A stretch of DNA of 64,000 bases, taken from Kitasatospora sp. NBC_01250 (GTDB lineage Bacteria; Actinomycetota; Actinomycetes; Streptomycetales; Streptomycetaceae). Below the pieces are notes generated by a model. It was not told where the DNA came from. It did not search any database and saw nothing but the letters and a program-made list of their open reading frames with translations. Position 1 is the stretch's first letter. Every line of letters begins with the position of its first letter. The stretch covers positions 4,030,001 to 4,094,000 of the forward strand of contig NZ_CP108476.1 of assembly GCF_036226465.1 (NCBI RefSeq), in the 5' to 3' direction. The position numbers and the translations under genes are program-made. Shown here piece by piece: positions 20,359 through 29,128 of this stretch.

Positions 20359-21006
20359 ATGACAGGACAAGTTCGCACCGTCGACGGTCGCGTCGCCGGG
20401 CGACGCGGACAGGAGACGCGGCAGAAGCTGCTCGACTGCCTCCGCGAGATGCTCAGCACGTCGCCGTACCGGGACGTCAAGGTCATCGACGTCGCCCGTA
20501 TGGCGGGTACCTCCCCCGCGACCTTCTACCAGTACTTCCCGGATGTCGAGGGCGCCGTCCTCGAGATCGCCGAGGAAATGGCCAAGGACTCCGTCGAGCT
20601 CAAAGAGCTGATCGACGGAAAGTCCTGGGCAGGAAAGTCCGGTGCCACCACCTCCGAAGAACTGGTGGACGGATTCCTCGCCTTCTGGCGCAAGAACGAC
20701 GCCATTCTGCGCGTGGTCACCCTTGGTGCCGCAGAAGGGGACAAGCGGTTCTTCAAGATCCGTATGACGGTCCTCAACTCGGTCGCCAAGCCGCTCGCGG
20801 ATGCCGTCAAGGACCTCCAGGCCAAGGGCCAGGCCGACAAGGCGCAGGACGCCGCGGCGGTGGCCGGCTCGCTGATCTCGCTGCTCGCATCGGCGGCGGA
20901 GCATCAGAAGGCCTTCACCTCCTGGGGCGTCAAGGTCAAGGACCTCAAGCCCACCCTCGCCCCCCTGGTCTACCTGGGCGTCACCGGCAAGAAGCCTCCC
21001 AGGTAG
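20359..21006 (+). CDS. TetR-family transcriptional regulator
   Basis: A 215-residue regulator. The helix-turn-helix lies at about residues 19-65: RQKLLDCLREMLSTSPYRDV, then VIDVARMAGTSPATFYQYFP. The C-terminal ligand domain is helical and ends in a basic GKKPPR. Its codon use is less extreme than that of its neighbours (for example GAA and AAA codons in the middle). It is divergent from the AfsK-like kinase and convergent with the FabH-like gene. Ligand and targets are unknown; the shared upstream region is the obvious place for an operator. Confidence 0.87.
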   Translation: MTGQVRTVDGRVAGRRGQETRQKLLDCLREMLSTSPYRDVKVIDVARMAGTSPATFYQYFPDVEGAVLEIAEEMAKDSVELKELIDGKSWAGKSGATTSEELVDGFLAFWRKNDAILRVVTLGAAEGDKRFFKIRMTVLNSVAKPLADAVKDLQAKGQADKAQDAAAVAGSLISLLASAAEHQKAFTSWGVKVKDLKPTLAPLVYLGVTGKKPPR

Positions 21007-21143
21007 ACCGTCCGACTACCCTAAAAACCTCATAGCGTGTGCTCGCGCGTGGCCCCGGCCTCCTGTCCGGTGGAACGTCGGGCGGCGGCCGTGTCCTCGG
21101 GGGAGGTTCGCCGACGTACCGCAGCGCGCCGGCCCCACACGTG

Positions 21144-21182
21144 GCGGTGGGCGGGATCCCTGACCGGGATCCCGCCCACCGC
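21144..21182. terminator. Bidirectional terminator hairpin
   Basis: Perfect 17-bp stem (GCGGTGGGCGGGATCCC and complement) with a 5-base loop between the convergent TetR and FabH-like genes. Confidence 0.78.
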
Positions 21183-21197
21183 TGTGTTCGCGCCCGC

Positions 21198-22142
21198 TCA
21201 GGGGCAGCGGATCACCTGGCCCGCGTAGGCCAGCCCGCCGCCGAAGCCGAAGAGCAGCACCGGATCGCCGCTGCTCAGCTCACCGCGCTCGACCAGCTTG
21301 CTGAGCGCCAGCGGGATCGAGGCGGCCGAGGTGTTGCCGGAGTCGACCACGTCGCGGGCGATCACGGCGTCGGTGGCGCCGAGCTTGGCGGCGATCGAGT
21401 CGATGATCCGCAGGTTCGCCTGGTGGGCCACGAAGCCCTTGAGCTTGCTCGGCTCGATCCCGGCCCGCTCGCAGGTCTGCCGGGCCAGCGGCGCGATCTG
21501 GGTGGTGGCCCAGCGGAAGACCGCCTGGCCCTGCTGGCTGATCACCGGCTTCCACCCGGTGATGGTCACCGCGTCGGTCTTCTCCGGCTCCGAGCCCCAG
21601 ACCACCGGGCCGATGCCGGGCTCGCAGTCCGCCGGCTGGGCCTCGACCACCGCTGCTCCGGCGCCGTCGGCGAAGATCACGCAGGTGCTGCGGTCGGTCC
21701 AGTCGATGGTGTCGGACATCCGCTCGGCGCCGATCACCAGCGCCCGGGTCGCCGCACCGGCCCGGATCGCGTGGTCCGCGGTGGCCAGCGCGTAGGAGAA
21801 GCCCGAACAGACGGTGTTGATGTCGTAGGCGGCGGGGCTGGGGATGCCGAGGCGCGCAGCCACCGCGCAGGCGGTGTTGGGGCTGCGCTCCACGGCGGTA
21901 CAGGTGGCCACCACCACGAGGTCGATGTCCGCCGGGGCGAACCCGCTCGCGGCCAGCGCCTTCTGCGCCGCCTCGGTGGCGAGGTCGACGAGCGTCTCGC
22001 TCTCGGCGATGTGCCGCGCGCGGATGCCCACCCGACTGCGGATCCACTCGTCGTCCGTGTCGACCAGAACCGCCAGGTCGTCGTTGGTGAGGACCTTGGC
22101 GGGCTGGTAGTGGCCGAGCGCCACAATGCGGGAACCGGTCAT
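21198..22142 (-). CDS. Beta-ketoacyl-ACP synthase III (FabH-like)
   Basis: A 314-residue thiolase-fold condensing enzyme. The catalytic triad is complete: Cys112 in NTVCSGF, His in GFVAHQANLRI and Asn in SGNTSAASIP; DDEWIRSRVGIRAR and the final LLFGFGGGLAYAGQV are family signatures. It would condense an acyl-CoA with malonyl-ACP. The gene is not in a fab operon, so it may be a paralogue serving specialised lipid or polyketide starters. The ATG at 22142 is preferred over an in-frame TTG 12 bases upstream. Confidence 0.88.
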   Translation of the reverse strand: MTGSRIVALGHYQPAKVLTNDDLAVLVDTDDEWIRSRVGIRARHIAESETLVDLATEAAQKALAASGFAPADIDLVVVATCTAVERSPNTACAVAARLGIPSPAAYDINTVCSGFSYALATADHAIRAGAATRALVIGAERMSDTIDWTDRSTCVIFADGAGAAVVEAQPADCEPGIGPVVWGSEPEKTDAVTITGWKPVISQQGQAVFRWATTQIAPLARQTCERAGIEPSKLKGFVAHQANLRIIDSIAAKLGATDAVIARDVVDSGNTSAASIPLALSKLVERGELSSGDPVLLFGFGGGLAYAGQVIRCP

Positions 22143-22285
22143 AGTGCCACTCAACCCGGTTACCGGTGCGTCAACTGCTCACGGCCGGTGACAGGATCCG
22201 ACCCCGGAAGCTGTAGGAGACGAACAACAGCCCTTGTCCCGCAACGGGCCCCGGGGGGACATTCGGGGGCATAAAGAGGATTCTC

Positions 22286-22443
22286 AGGTGGTCCGCCGGT
22301 GGGGGCCGGGTGAAGGAGCGGCGTTCGGGCCGAGTCTGGGCGGCGCCGACGAAGGAGTCCATGCGGAGCATCGGCGACTGAGGAGAAGCCGTCCAGGCGA
22401 CAGCCCGGGCGTCGCGACGCCGGCCCCCACCGGCGGACCACCT
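22286..22443. repeat. Perfect 24-bp inverted repeat bracketing 110 bp
   Basis: Arms 22286-22309 and 22420-22443 are exact reverse complements (AGGTGGTCCGCC at the outer left end). The right arm ends at the stop codon of the L,D-transpeptidase-like gene. The 9-mer CTCAGGTGG also occurs directly at both outer ends. It could be a long terminator stem or the remnant of a small mobile element; neither is proven. Confidence 0.6.
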
Positions 22444-23432
22444 CAGGTGGCGAGCGAGGCCGCGTCGCCCATCACGATCACCGGATGGGCTGCCGGATCG
22501 AGGGTGCGCAGCAACTCGGTCATGTGGTCCTCGGCCAGCGAGACGCAGGCGTGGGTCGGGCCGCCGTGGTCGACGTGCAGCCAGATGCCGCCGCCCTTGG
22601 CCGCGCCGAGCGGCTTCTGCAGGTCCAGCGGGGAGGTGCCGACCACCCGGTTGTAGTCGATCGCCACCACGTAGTCGAAGGCGCCGGCCAGGGACTCGCC
22701 GTTGAAACCGGTGCCGCCGGCCACGAAGTCGTCGTCCTGGTGGTAGGGCAGCTTGCTGCCCGGGTCCGGCTTCAGGCCGCCGGCGTCACTGAGCGTGTAG
22801 ACGCCGATCGGGCTGCGCAGGTCGCCGTCGGTGTGGTCGGTGCTCCAGCCGGCGTCGCCGTTGTGGGCGCTCCACGCGGTGCCCGGGCGCCAGCGGCCGT
22901 CGGGGGTGCGGTTCCACAGGGTCACGGTGGAGTCGGAGGAGTCCTTGCCCGCACCGGCGGCCAGCACCACCTGGGTGCTCTGGGCCGGTATCTTCGCGCT
23001 GAATCCCGCGCCCAGGCCGGGTATCGCGGTGTAGCTGCCGTCCGCCCGGTCGGACCGGTCGGCGCCGGGTGCCTGGGAGTGCGGATCGCCGGCGGTGGGC
23101 TGCCCGGCCGGGGTCGCGGCGGTGCTCGCCCCGGGCGTGCCCTGCGGGGCGGCCGACGCCTGGGGCGGCAGCGCCAGCGGTGTGCTCCGGGCGAGCGCCG
23201 CGCTGCCGTGCGCGCCGAGCAGCCCGCCGGGGCCGAAACCGAACCAGCCGACGGCCGCGACCGCGAGCAGGGCCGCGGTGCCCGCCGAGGTGGCTCCGCG
23301 ACGCCGGCGCGCCTTGCGCCGCCGGCCGCGGGCCTGTGCCCGGGGCCCTGGCGCCGCCCGCCCGCCGGTGGATCCCGCGGCGGCAGCACCCGCGGGGCGG
23401 TGGCGTTCGGCAGCACGACGTGTTCCGGACAT
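22443..23432 (-). CDS. L,D-transpeptidase (YkuD-like) domain protein, membrane anchored
   Basis: A 329-residue protein. A very basic N-terminus (about residues 1-50, many Arg) precedes one transmembrane segment (TAALLAVAAVGWFGFG). A Pro/Ala/Thr linker leads to a C-terminal domain with SPIGVYTLSDAGG and the catalytic pattern WLHVDHGGPTHACVSL, where the His and Cys fit the L,D-transpeptidase fold. Such enzymes make 3-3 peptidoglycan crosslinks; this subgroup is little studied. The ATG at 23432 is chosen for its AGGAT site; a start further upstream would add 20 residues. Confidence 0.78.
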   Translation of the reverse strand: MSGTRRAAERHRPAGAAAAGSTGGRAAPGPRAQARGRRRKARRRRGATSAGTAALLAVAAVGWFGFGPGGLLGAHGSAALARSTPLALPPQASAAPQGTPGASTAATPAGQPTAGDPHSQAPGADRSDRADGSYTAIPGLGAGFSAKIPAQSTQVVLAAGAGKDSSDSTVTLWNRTPDGRWRPGTAWSAHNGDAGWSTDHTDGDLRSPIGVYTLSDAGGLKPDPGSKLPYHQDDDFVAGGTGFNGESLAGAFDYVVAIDYNRVVGTSPLDLQKPLGAAKGGGIWLHVDHGGPTHACVSLAEDHMTELLRTLDPAAHPVIVMGDAASLAT

Positions 23433-23548
23433 GCGATCGATCCTGCCAAAAGCGGCCCGGGAAGGTAAACCCGGGCCGCCATAAATCCTCATGAAGGGAC
23501 GTCAGGGCTCCTGCGGAGGGCCTGTGTCCGTGATCGGGCCGGTCGCCG

Positions 23549-24712
23549 TCAGAGGCGCATCGCCTGCGGGGTCTCGCGACGCTGCAGGTCCGGGCCGTCG
23601 TACTCGCGGATCACCTCGTAGCGGGTGTTGCGCTCCATCGGCCGGAAACCGGCGTCCCGGATCAGCTCCAGCAGGTCCTGGCGGCCGAGCTTGTTCGGGG
23701 TGCCGAAGTTGTCCGCGTCGTGGGTGATCTTGTACTCCACCACCGAGCCGTCCATGTCGTCCGCGCCGTGGCTGAGCGCCAGCTGGGCGGTGGTGACGCC
23801 GTGCATCACCCAGAAGACCTTGACGTGCGGGACGTTGTCGAAGAGCAGCCGGGAGACCGCGAAGGTCTTCAGCGCCTCGGCGCCGGTGGCCATCTCGGTG
23901 CGCTCCATCAGCCGGTTGCGGACCACGCCGTCCTTGGAGTCGTGGAAGTCGTGCTGGTAGCGCAGCGGGATGAAGACCTGGAAGCCGCCGGTCTCGTCCT
24001 GCAGCTCACGCAGCCGCAGCACGTGGTCGACCCGGTGCCGGGGCTCCTCGATGTGGCCGTAGAGCATGGTGCACGGGGTCTTCAGGCCCTTCTCGTGCGC
24101 CAGGCGGTGGATCCGCGACCAGTCCTCCCAGTGGGTCTCGTGGTCGACGATGTGCTGGCGGACCTCCCAGTCGAAGATCTCCGCGCCGCCGCCGGTCAGC
24201 GACTCCAGGCCGGCGTCGATCAGCTCGTCCAGGATCTCACTCGCCGTCAGGCCGCTGATCTTCTCGAACCAGTGGATCTCGGTGGCGGTGAACGCCTTGA
24301 GCGAGACGCTGGGCAGCGCGGCCTTCAGCTCGCGCAGGCTGCGCGGGTAGTAGCGCCACGGGAGGGTGGGGTGCAGGCCGTTGACGATGTGCAGCTCGGT
24401 GAGCGAGTCCACCTCCATCGCCTTCGCCAGCCGCACGGCCTCCTCGATCCGCATGGTGTACGCGTCCTTCTCGCCCGGCTTGCGCTGGAACGAGCAGTAG
24501 GCGCAGGAGGCGGAGCAGACGTTGGTCATGTTCAGGTGGCGGTTGACGTTGAAGTGGACGACGTCGCCGTTCTTCTTCGTCCGCACGTGGTGCGCCAGGC
24601 CGCCCAGCCAGGCCAGGTCGTCGCTCTCGTAGAGCGCGATGCCGTCCTCACGGGTCAGCCGTTCGCCCGCGTAGACCTTCGCCTCCAGCTCCCGCTTCAG
24701 CCCTGCGTCCAT
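23549..24712 (-). CDS. mqnE: Aminodeoxyfutalosine synthase MqnE (radical SAM)
   Basis: A 387-residue radical SAM enzyme of the futalosine menaquinone pathway. It joins the adenosyl radical to 3-[(1-carboxyvinyl)oxy]benzoate to give aminodeoxyfutalosine. The 4Fe-4S cysteines are Cys66, Cys70 and Cys73 in VCSASCAYCSF. Characteristic segments are ELHIVNGLHPTLPWRYYPR, GLESLTGGGAEIFD and HDADNFGTPNKLGR. The start at 24712 (MDAGLKRE) gives the family length; an upstream in-frame start would add 11 residues. mqnA, mqnB, mqnC and mqnD are not in the window. Confidence 0.93.
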   Translation of the reverse strand: MDAGLKRELEAKVYAGERLTREDGIALYESDDLAWLGGLAHHVRTKKNGDVVHFNVNRHLNMTNVCSASCAYCSFQRKPGEKDAYTMRIEEAVRLAKAMEVDSLTELHIVNGLHPTLPWRYYPRSLRELKAALPSVSLKAFTATEIHWFEKISGLTASEILDELIDAGLESLTGGGAEIFDWEVRQHIVDHETHWEDWSRIHRLAHEKGLKTPCTMLYGHIEEPRHRVDHVLRLRELQDETGGFQVFIPLRYQHDFHDSKDGVVRNRLMERTEMATGAEALKTFAVSRLLFDNVPHVKVFWVMHGVTTAQLALSHGADDMDGSVVEYKITHDADNFGTPNKLGRQDLLELIRDAGFRPMERNTRYEVIREYDGPDLQRRETPQAMRL

Positions 24713-24781
24713 GCGGCGACCCGCCTCCTGTGTCATTCGGTGCAAAAGCCATCGGCCTGATTGGCCAGATCGAGACTACGC

Positions 24782-25744
24782 CTATGCGGCGAGCAGCTCC
24801 GACAGGAGCTCGGGTTCCACGTTGCCGCCGCTGACGACCGCCGCGAAGACCCTCCCGCGCAGCTCACCGGCCCGGTACAGGTAGCCGGCGGTTGCCACCG
24901 CCCCGGACGGTTCGGCGACCAGGCGTCCGCGCCGGGCCAGCACGGCGACGGTGTCGCGGATCTCGGCCTCGCTGACCGTGACGATGTCGTCCACGTAGGC
25001 CTGCAGGTGCTCGAACGGCAGCATGCCCACGGCCGGGGTGCGCAGGCCGTCGGCGATCGTCCGGTAGGTGTCGGCGACCGGCCAGCTGATCCGCTCACCG
25101 GCCCGCAGGCTGGCCCGGGCGTCGGCGGCGAGCTCCGGCTCGACGCCGATCACCCGCACGCCGGGGGTGGTCAGCTTGATCGCCGCGGCGACCCCGCTGA
25201 TCAGCCCGCCGCCGCTGACCGGCACCAGCACGGTGTCCAGCTCGTCCGGGGCGTCCTCGCCGATCTCCAGGCCCACCGTGCCCTGGCCGGCGATGATGTC
25301 CGGGTCGTCGAAGGGCGGCACCCAGACGTAGCCGTGGCGCTCGCGCAGCTCGGCGGGGAGGTCGTCGCGCCGGTCGGGCGCGACCAGCACGACCTCGGCA
25401 CCGTAGGAGCGGGTGTTCTCGACCTTGACCGCGGGCGAGGTGTCGGGCATCACGATGACGGCCTTGATGTCCAGCAGCCTTGCCGCGTAGGCGATCGCCT
25501 GGGCGTGGTTGCCACTGGACTGGGCGACCACGCCGCGTGCCCGGTCGGCGGCGCTCAGCTGGGCCAGCCGGTTGTAGGCACCGCGGATCTTGAACGCCCC
25601 GGTGGGCTGGAGACTCTCCGGCTTGAGCCAGAGGCGGCGGTTGCCGTCATCGGCCCAGGGCGCCGGCATCAGCGGGGTGCGGACCGCGACCCCGGCTATC
25701 CGTCGCTGAGCGGCGCGCAGCTCTTCCAGCCCGACCAGTGGCAT
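24782..25744 (-). CDS. PLP-dependent threonine/serine dehydratase-like enzyme
   Basis: A 320-residue fold-type II PLP enzyme. The Schiff-base Lys is in GAFKIRGAYN, followed by QSSGNHAQAIAYAA and the phosphate-binding VPVSGGGLISG. There is no C-terminal ACT domain, so it resembles catabolic threonine dehydratases and serine racemases rather than biosynthetic IlvA. It lies 18 bp downstream of an Lrp-type regulator, a common pairing in which the regulator senses the amino acid. It ends 69 bp before mqnE, without known role in menaquinone synthesis. Confidence 0.82.
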   Translation of the reverse strand: MPLVGLEELRAAQRRIAGVAVRTPLMPAPWADDGNRRLWLKPESLQPTGAFKIRGAYNRLAQLSAADRARGVVAQSSGNHAQAIAYAARLLDIKAVIVMPDTSPAVKVENTRSYGAEVVLVAPDRRDDLPAELRERHGYVWVPPFDDPDIIAGQGTVGLEIGEDAPDELDTVLVPVSGGGLISGVAAAIKLTTPGVRVIGVEPELAADARASLRAGERISWPVADTYRTIADGLRTPAVGMLPFEHLQAYVDDIVTVSEAEIRDTVAVLARRGRLVAEPSGAVATAGYLYRAGELRGRVFAAVVSGGNVEPELLSELLAA

Positions 25745-25762
25745 CCGATCCTCATTCCCGAC

Positions 25763-26221
25763 TCAGTCGCTCAGGGCCGGGAGCTCGCTGACCCGGTTCT
25801 CCCATTTGGTGGACAGTACGACGGTGGTCCGGGTGCGGGCCACCCCCTTGGTGCCCGACAGCCGCTTCACCACCGACTCCAGGCCCTCCACGTCGGAGAC
25901 CCGCACCTTGAGCATGTAGGAGTCGTCGCCCGCGATGAACCAGCAGTCCTCGACCTCGCCGAGGTCCTTCAGCCGGTGCGCCACGTCCTCGTGGTCGGCC
26001 GCGTCGGTGAGCTGGAGGCCGATCAGGGCCGTCACCCCGAAGCCGAGCGAGGCCGGGTTGACGGTGGCCCGGTAGCCGGTGATCACGCCGGCCTGTTCCA
26101 GCCGGTTGATCCGGTCCGTGACGCTCGGACCCGACAGGCCCACCAGGCGGCCCAGTTCCGCGTAGGAGGCGCGACCGTTCTCCCGGAGCGCCTGGATGAG
26201 CTGTCTGTCCACCGTGTCCAT
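25763..26221 (-). CDS. Lrp/AsnC family transcriptional regulator
   Basis: A 152-residue regulator. The N-terminal winged helix covers residues 1-60 (DRQLIQALRENGRASYAELG, then GLSGPSVTDRINRLEQAGVI). The C-terminal RAM domain (residues about 65-145) has the usual LKDLGEVEDCWFIAGDDSYM. It probably binds an amino acid and controls the adjacent dehydratase and perhaps mqnE, as the three genes run together; regulation is inference. The ATG at 26221 gives a family-typical N-terminus. Confidence 0.9.
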   Translation of the reverse strand: MDTVDRQLIQALRENGRASYAELGRLVGLSGPSVTDRINRLEQAGVITGYRATVNPASLGFGVTALIGLQLTDAADHEDVAHRLKDLGEVEDCWFIAGDDSYMLKVRVSDVEGLESVVKRLSGTKGVARTRTTVVLSTKWENRVSELPALSD

Positions 26222-26370
26222 GTACCGTCCGCGTCCTTCCGAACTCGCCAGACTCCGAGAGCATTATCCGCAATTCCAAGGGTTCACACGTGGTGCAACC
26301 CGGTTTTCGCAGACGTCAGATGTCGGATGCCAGATATCGCAGAGAACATACTCTCTCGGCGCGGGCACTC

Positions 26371-27069
26371 CTACGTCCCCTCGGCGGTGCGGGCCGCGCC
26401 GAGCTCGCCGCCCCAGCGGCGGTAGAGCGTGTGCGGCACCCCGACCGCGTCCAGCACCCGCCCGGCCACGAAGTCCACCAGCTCCCGGGCGGTGGAGCCG
26501 CCCGCGTAGAACCCGGGCGAGGCGGGCAGCACCACCGCGCCGGCCGCGTCCAGCTCCACCAGGTGACGCAGCGTCACTCCGTCGAGCGGTGTCTCGCGGA
26601 CGCAGACCACCAGCGGGCGGCGCTCCTTGAGAGTCACGGCGGCGGCCCGCTGGAGCAGGTCCTTGCTCAGGCCGAGCGCGATGCCGGCCACCGCGCCGGT
26701 GGTGGCCGGCACCACCAGCATCCCCTTGGCCGGGTAGGAGCCGCTGGAGGGGCCCGCCGCGAAGTCGCCGGCGGCCCAGTAGCGGACGTCGTCCAGCTCG
26801 GCGCCGGACAGGCCGGCGGCCGCCGGGCTGTCACCGCCCGGCTCGCCGCACAGCCAGGCGGCCAGGTCGGTGCGCCAGTGCGCGTCCCGGAAGGAGATGC
26901 CGGTCTCGTCCAGGATGGTCAGCCGGGCGGCCCGGCTGACCACCAGGTCCACCGCCTCGCCGGCCGCCAGCAGTGCCCGGATCACCGAGGCCGCGTACGG
27001 CGTGCCCGAGGCGCCCGAGACCGCGACCACCCAGGGCCGCCGTACCGTGTCGTCGTCTTCCTTGCCCAT
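26371..27069 (-). CDS. mqnM: UbiX-family flavin prenyltransferase (MqnM-like)
   Basis: A 232-residue flavoprotein of the UbiX/Pad1 family, which prenylates FMN to make the cofactor needed by UbiD decarboxylases. The FMN site is VAVSGASGTPYA, followed by LVVSRAA and the conserved VPATTGAVAGIALGLSKDLL and RPLVVCVRETPL. A 40-residue insertion around EPGGDSPAAAGLSGAEL is unusual. A UbiD and a UbiA enzyme of the menaquinone pathway lie 2-4 kb downstream, so it very probably serves MqnL. The symbol follows usage as I recall it and is less certain than the family. Confidence 0.83.
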   Translation of the reverse strand: MGKEDDDTVRRPWVVAVSGASGTPYAASVIRALLAAGEAVDLVVSRAARLTILDETGISFRDAHWRTDLAAWLCGEPGGDSPAAAGLSGAELDDVRYWAAGDFAAGPSSGSYPAKGMLVVPATTGAVAGIALGLSKDLLQRAAAVTLKERRPLVVCVRETPLDGVTLRHLVELDAAGAVVLPASPGFYAGGSTARELVDFVAGRVLDAVGVPHTLYRRWGGELGAARTAEGT

Positions 27070-27108
27070 ACCCGCACCCTAGGGCCTGGGACGCGAGAGC
27101 ATGGTGGG

Positions 27109-27867
27109 GTGACTTCTTCGCCGGACCCGGTCCTGATCGACCTCACCCACCAGGTCACCACCGGCATGCCCGTCTACCCCGGTGACCCCGAGGTGGCTCT
27201 GCGCCCCGCGCTGACCACCGACACCGCCGGGGTGAACGTGCTCTCGGTGCACCTCGGCTCGCAGTCCGGCACCCATGTGGACGCCCCGTACCACGTGGAC
27301 GTCACCTGGCCCACGCTGGACGGGCTGCCGCTGAGCCGGTTCACCGGCCCCGCGGTGGTGGCCGACCTGCGCGCGCTGCCGGCCCGCACCCCGGTGACAC
27401 CCGATCAGCTGGCGCCCGCCCTGGAGCGGCTGACGCCCGGCGCGATCCTGCTGCTGGCCACCGGCTGGCCGCGGTTCTGGGGCACCGAACGCTATCTGGC
27501 CCACCCCTACCTGACGCCCGAGGCGGCCGAGGCGATCGTGGCGGCCGGCGTGCGCACCCTCGGGGTGGACGCGCTGAGCGTCGACGCCACCCCCGACCCC
27601 GGCCCGGCGGACCCGGCGGTGGCCGTGCTGCTGGCGGGCCTGGCCGACGAGCACGACACCGCCCCGGTGGCCGAGGCGCCGCTGCTGGCCGCCCACCGGA
27701 TCCTGCTCGGCGCCGAGGGCGGCGGCGTGATCGCGGAGAACCTCACCGACCTGACGGCGCTGCTGGAGGCCCAGGCCCGGGAGAAGCCGATCAGCCTGAG
27801 CCTCTTCCCGCTGCGGCTGGCCGCGGCCGACGGCGCACCCGTGCGGGCGGTGGCACGGGTCGGCTGA
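27109..27867 (+). CDS. Cyclase / kynurenine formamidase-like metal-dependent hydrolase
   Basis: A 252-residue protein of the cyclase family. The metal-binding signature is QSGTHVDAPYHVD, and DLTHQVTTGMPVYPGDP is the usual N-terminal motif. LLATGWPRFWGTERYLAHPY and GVDALSVDATPDP complete the core. Family members include kynurenine formamidases and other arylformamidases; the substrate cannot be told here. It is divergent from the UbiX gene with 39 bp between. The GTG at 27109 is chosen; the ribosome-binding site is weak. Confidence 0.82.
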   Translation: MTSSPDPVLIDLTHQVTTGMPVYPGDPEVALRPALTTDTAGVNVLSVHLGSQSGTHVDAPYHVDVTWPTLDGLPLSRFTGPAVVADLRALPARTPVTPDQLAPALERLTPGAILLLATGWPRFWGTERYLAHPYLTPEAAEAIVAAGVRTLGVDALSVDATPDPGPADPAVAVLLAGLADEHDTAPVAEAPLLAAHRILLGAEGGGVIAENLTDLTALLEAQAREKPISLSLFPLRLAAADGAPVRAVARVG

Positions 27868-27931
27868 GCGCTCCCCGGCCTGCTCCATAGGTCTAGACCA
27901 AGGTTCGCCGCCCCCGATAGGCTGCCCGTCC

Positions 27932-28642
27932 ATGGCAGAGATCGTCGGAGTGGTCGAGCGGCTCTGGCGCTACCCCGTGAAGTCGACCGCCGGGGAGCGC
28001 CTGACCCAGGTCGCCCTGGACGACCGCGGCCTGGCCGGCGACCGGCTCTACGCCGTCCGCGACGCCGACGGCCGGCTCGGCTCGGGCAAGACCACCCGGC
28101 GGTTCCGGCGGATGGACGGGCTGCTGCGCCTGGGCTCGCGGCTCGGACACCGGCTGGAGGGCCCCGAGCTGCTCGACCCGCTGGGCCGCCCGATCGCCGA
28201 TCCCACCGCCTTCCTCCGTGCCTACCTGCAGCGGGACGGCGTCGAACTGGCCCGCGAGGACGCCGTCTCGCACTTCGACCAGCTGCCGGTGAGCCTGCTG
28301 ACCACCGCGACCCTGGACTGGCTGCGCGAGGCCGTGCCCACCGAGCTGGTGGACGAGCGCCGGTTCCGCCCCAACATCGTGCTGCGCACCCCGCCGGGCA
28401 CCCCGCCGTTCGTCGAGGACCACTGGTTCGGGCGGGAGGGCGAGCTGAGGTCCGGCGCCCGGCTGGCCTTCGTCCGCTCCAGCGAGCGCTGCGCGATGGC
28501 CGCCGCCGCGCAGCCGGGGCTGCCGCACGCCCCCGGGATCCTGCGGGTGCTGGACCGGGCCCACCAGCGGCGCCTCGACGTGCTGGCGACCGTCAGCGCG
28601 CCCGGCCCGCTGCGGGTCGGGGACCGGCTGCGACTGCTCTAG
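27932..28642 (+). CDS. MOSC domain protein
   Basis: A 236-residue protein with an N-terminal MOSC beta-barrel (VVERLWRYPVKSTAGERL, then GLAGDRLYAVRDADG) and a MOSC core (ERRFRPNIVL, then RSSERCAMAAA). The Cys in SERCAMA corresponds to the conserved residue that carries sulfur or binds molybdenum cofactor in mARC/YiiM relatives. The substrate is unknown. It lies 64 bp after the cyclase on the same strand and may be cotranscribed; it is convergent with the VOC gene. Confidence 0.83.
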   Translation: MAEIVGVVERLWRYPVKSTAGERLTQVALDDRGLAGDRLYAVRDADGRLGSGKTTRRFRRMDGLLRLGSRLGHRLEGPELLDPLGRPIADPTAFLRAYLQRDGVELAREDAVSHFDQLPVSLLTTATLDWLREAVPTELVDERRFRPNIVLRTPPGTPPFVEDHWFGREGELRSGARLAFVRSSERCAMAAAAQPGLPHAPGILRVLDRAHQRRLDVLATVSAPGPLRVGDRLRLL

Positions 28643-28658
28643 CAGCCAGGGCCGCAGG

Positions 28659-29027
28659 TCAGTGCGAGAGCAGGCAGAACGGGTGGCCGGCCGGATCGGC
28701 GTAGATGACCCAGCCCGCCTCGCGGCGCAGGAAGGCCGCGCCGTGCGCGGTCACCTCGCGCTCGGCGGCCGGCAGGTCGGCGACCTGCACGTCGAGGTGG
28801 AACTGCTGCGGGTGGCCCGGGTCGGGCCACTGCGGCGGGTGGAAGTCCTCGGCCCGCTGGAAGGCGAGCACCAGCCCGTCCGGCGTGTGCAGGGTCGACC
28901 AGTCCTCGTCCAGTCGCCAGCGGGGGTCGGGCCGGTCCACCTCGCCGCCGAGCAGCGCGGCGTAGAACCGGGCCAGCGCGGCCGGGTAGTGGCAGTCCAG
29001 CACCACGCACTGCAGGGTACCGAGCAT
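28659..29027 (-). CDS. VOC (glyoxalase/bleomycin resistance) family protein
   Basis: A 122-residue single VOC module. The beta-alpha-beta-beta-beta pattern is clear: LQCVVLDCHYPAALARFYAALLG, then HLDVQVADL and a final YADPAGHPFCLL carrying the usual metal-ligand region. Function is not predictable from sequence. The ATG at 29027 has GGAGGAG 5 bases upstream, which decides it against a frame that opens 36 bases earlier. Confidence 0.82.
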   Translation of the reverse strand: MLGTLQCVVLDCHYPAALARFYAALLGGEVDRPDPRWRLDEDWSTLHTPDGLVLAFQRAEDFHPPQWPDPGHPQQFHLDVQVADLPAAEREVTAHGAAFLRREAGWVIYADPAGHPFCLLSH

Positions 29028-29090
29028 CGACGCTCCTCCAGGGCCCGTTCGGGCTCCGATCATCGCGTACCCGCCGGGCCCTGAGAAGGT

Positions 29091-29118
29091 GCCACCCCGG
29101 GGCGTGCCCCGGGGTGGC
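29091..29118 (-). terminator. Terminator after mqnL-mqnP
   Basis: Perfect 13-bp stem (GCCACCCCGGGGC and complement) around a 2-base centre, 11 bp past the mqnP stop codon. Confidence 0.7.
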
Positions 29119-29128
29119 CGACGCCGCG

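Noticed and set aside
22171..22371. A 66-codon minus-strand frame between the transpeptidase-like and FabH-like genes
   Set aside because: No ribosome-binding site, no recognisable pattern, and it lies within the inverted-repeat region.
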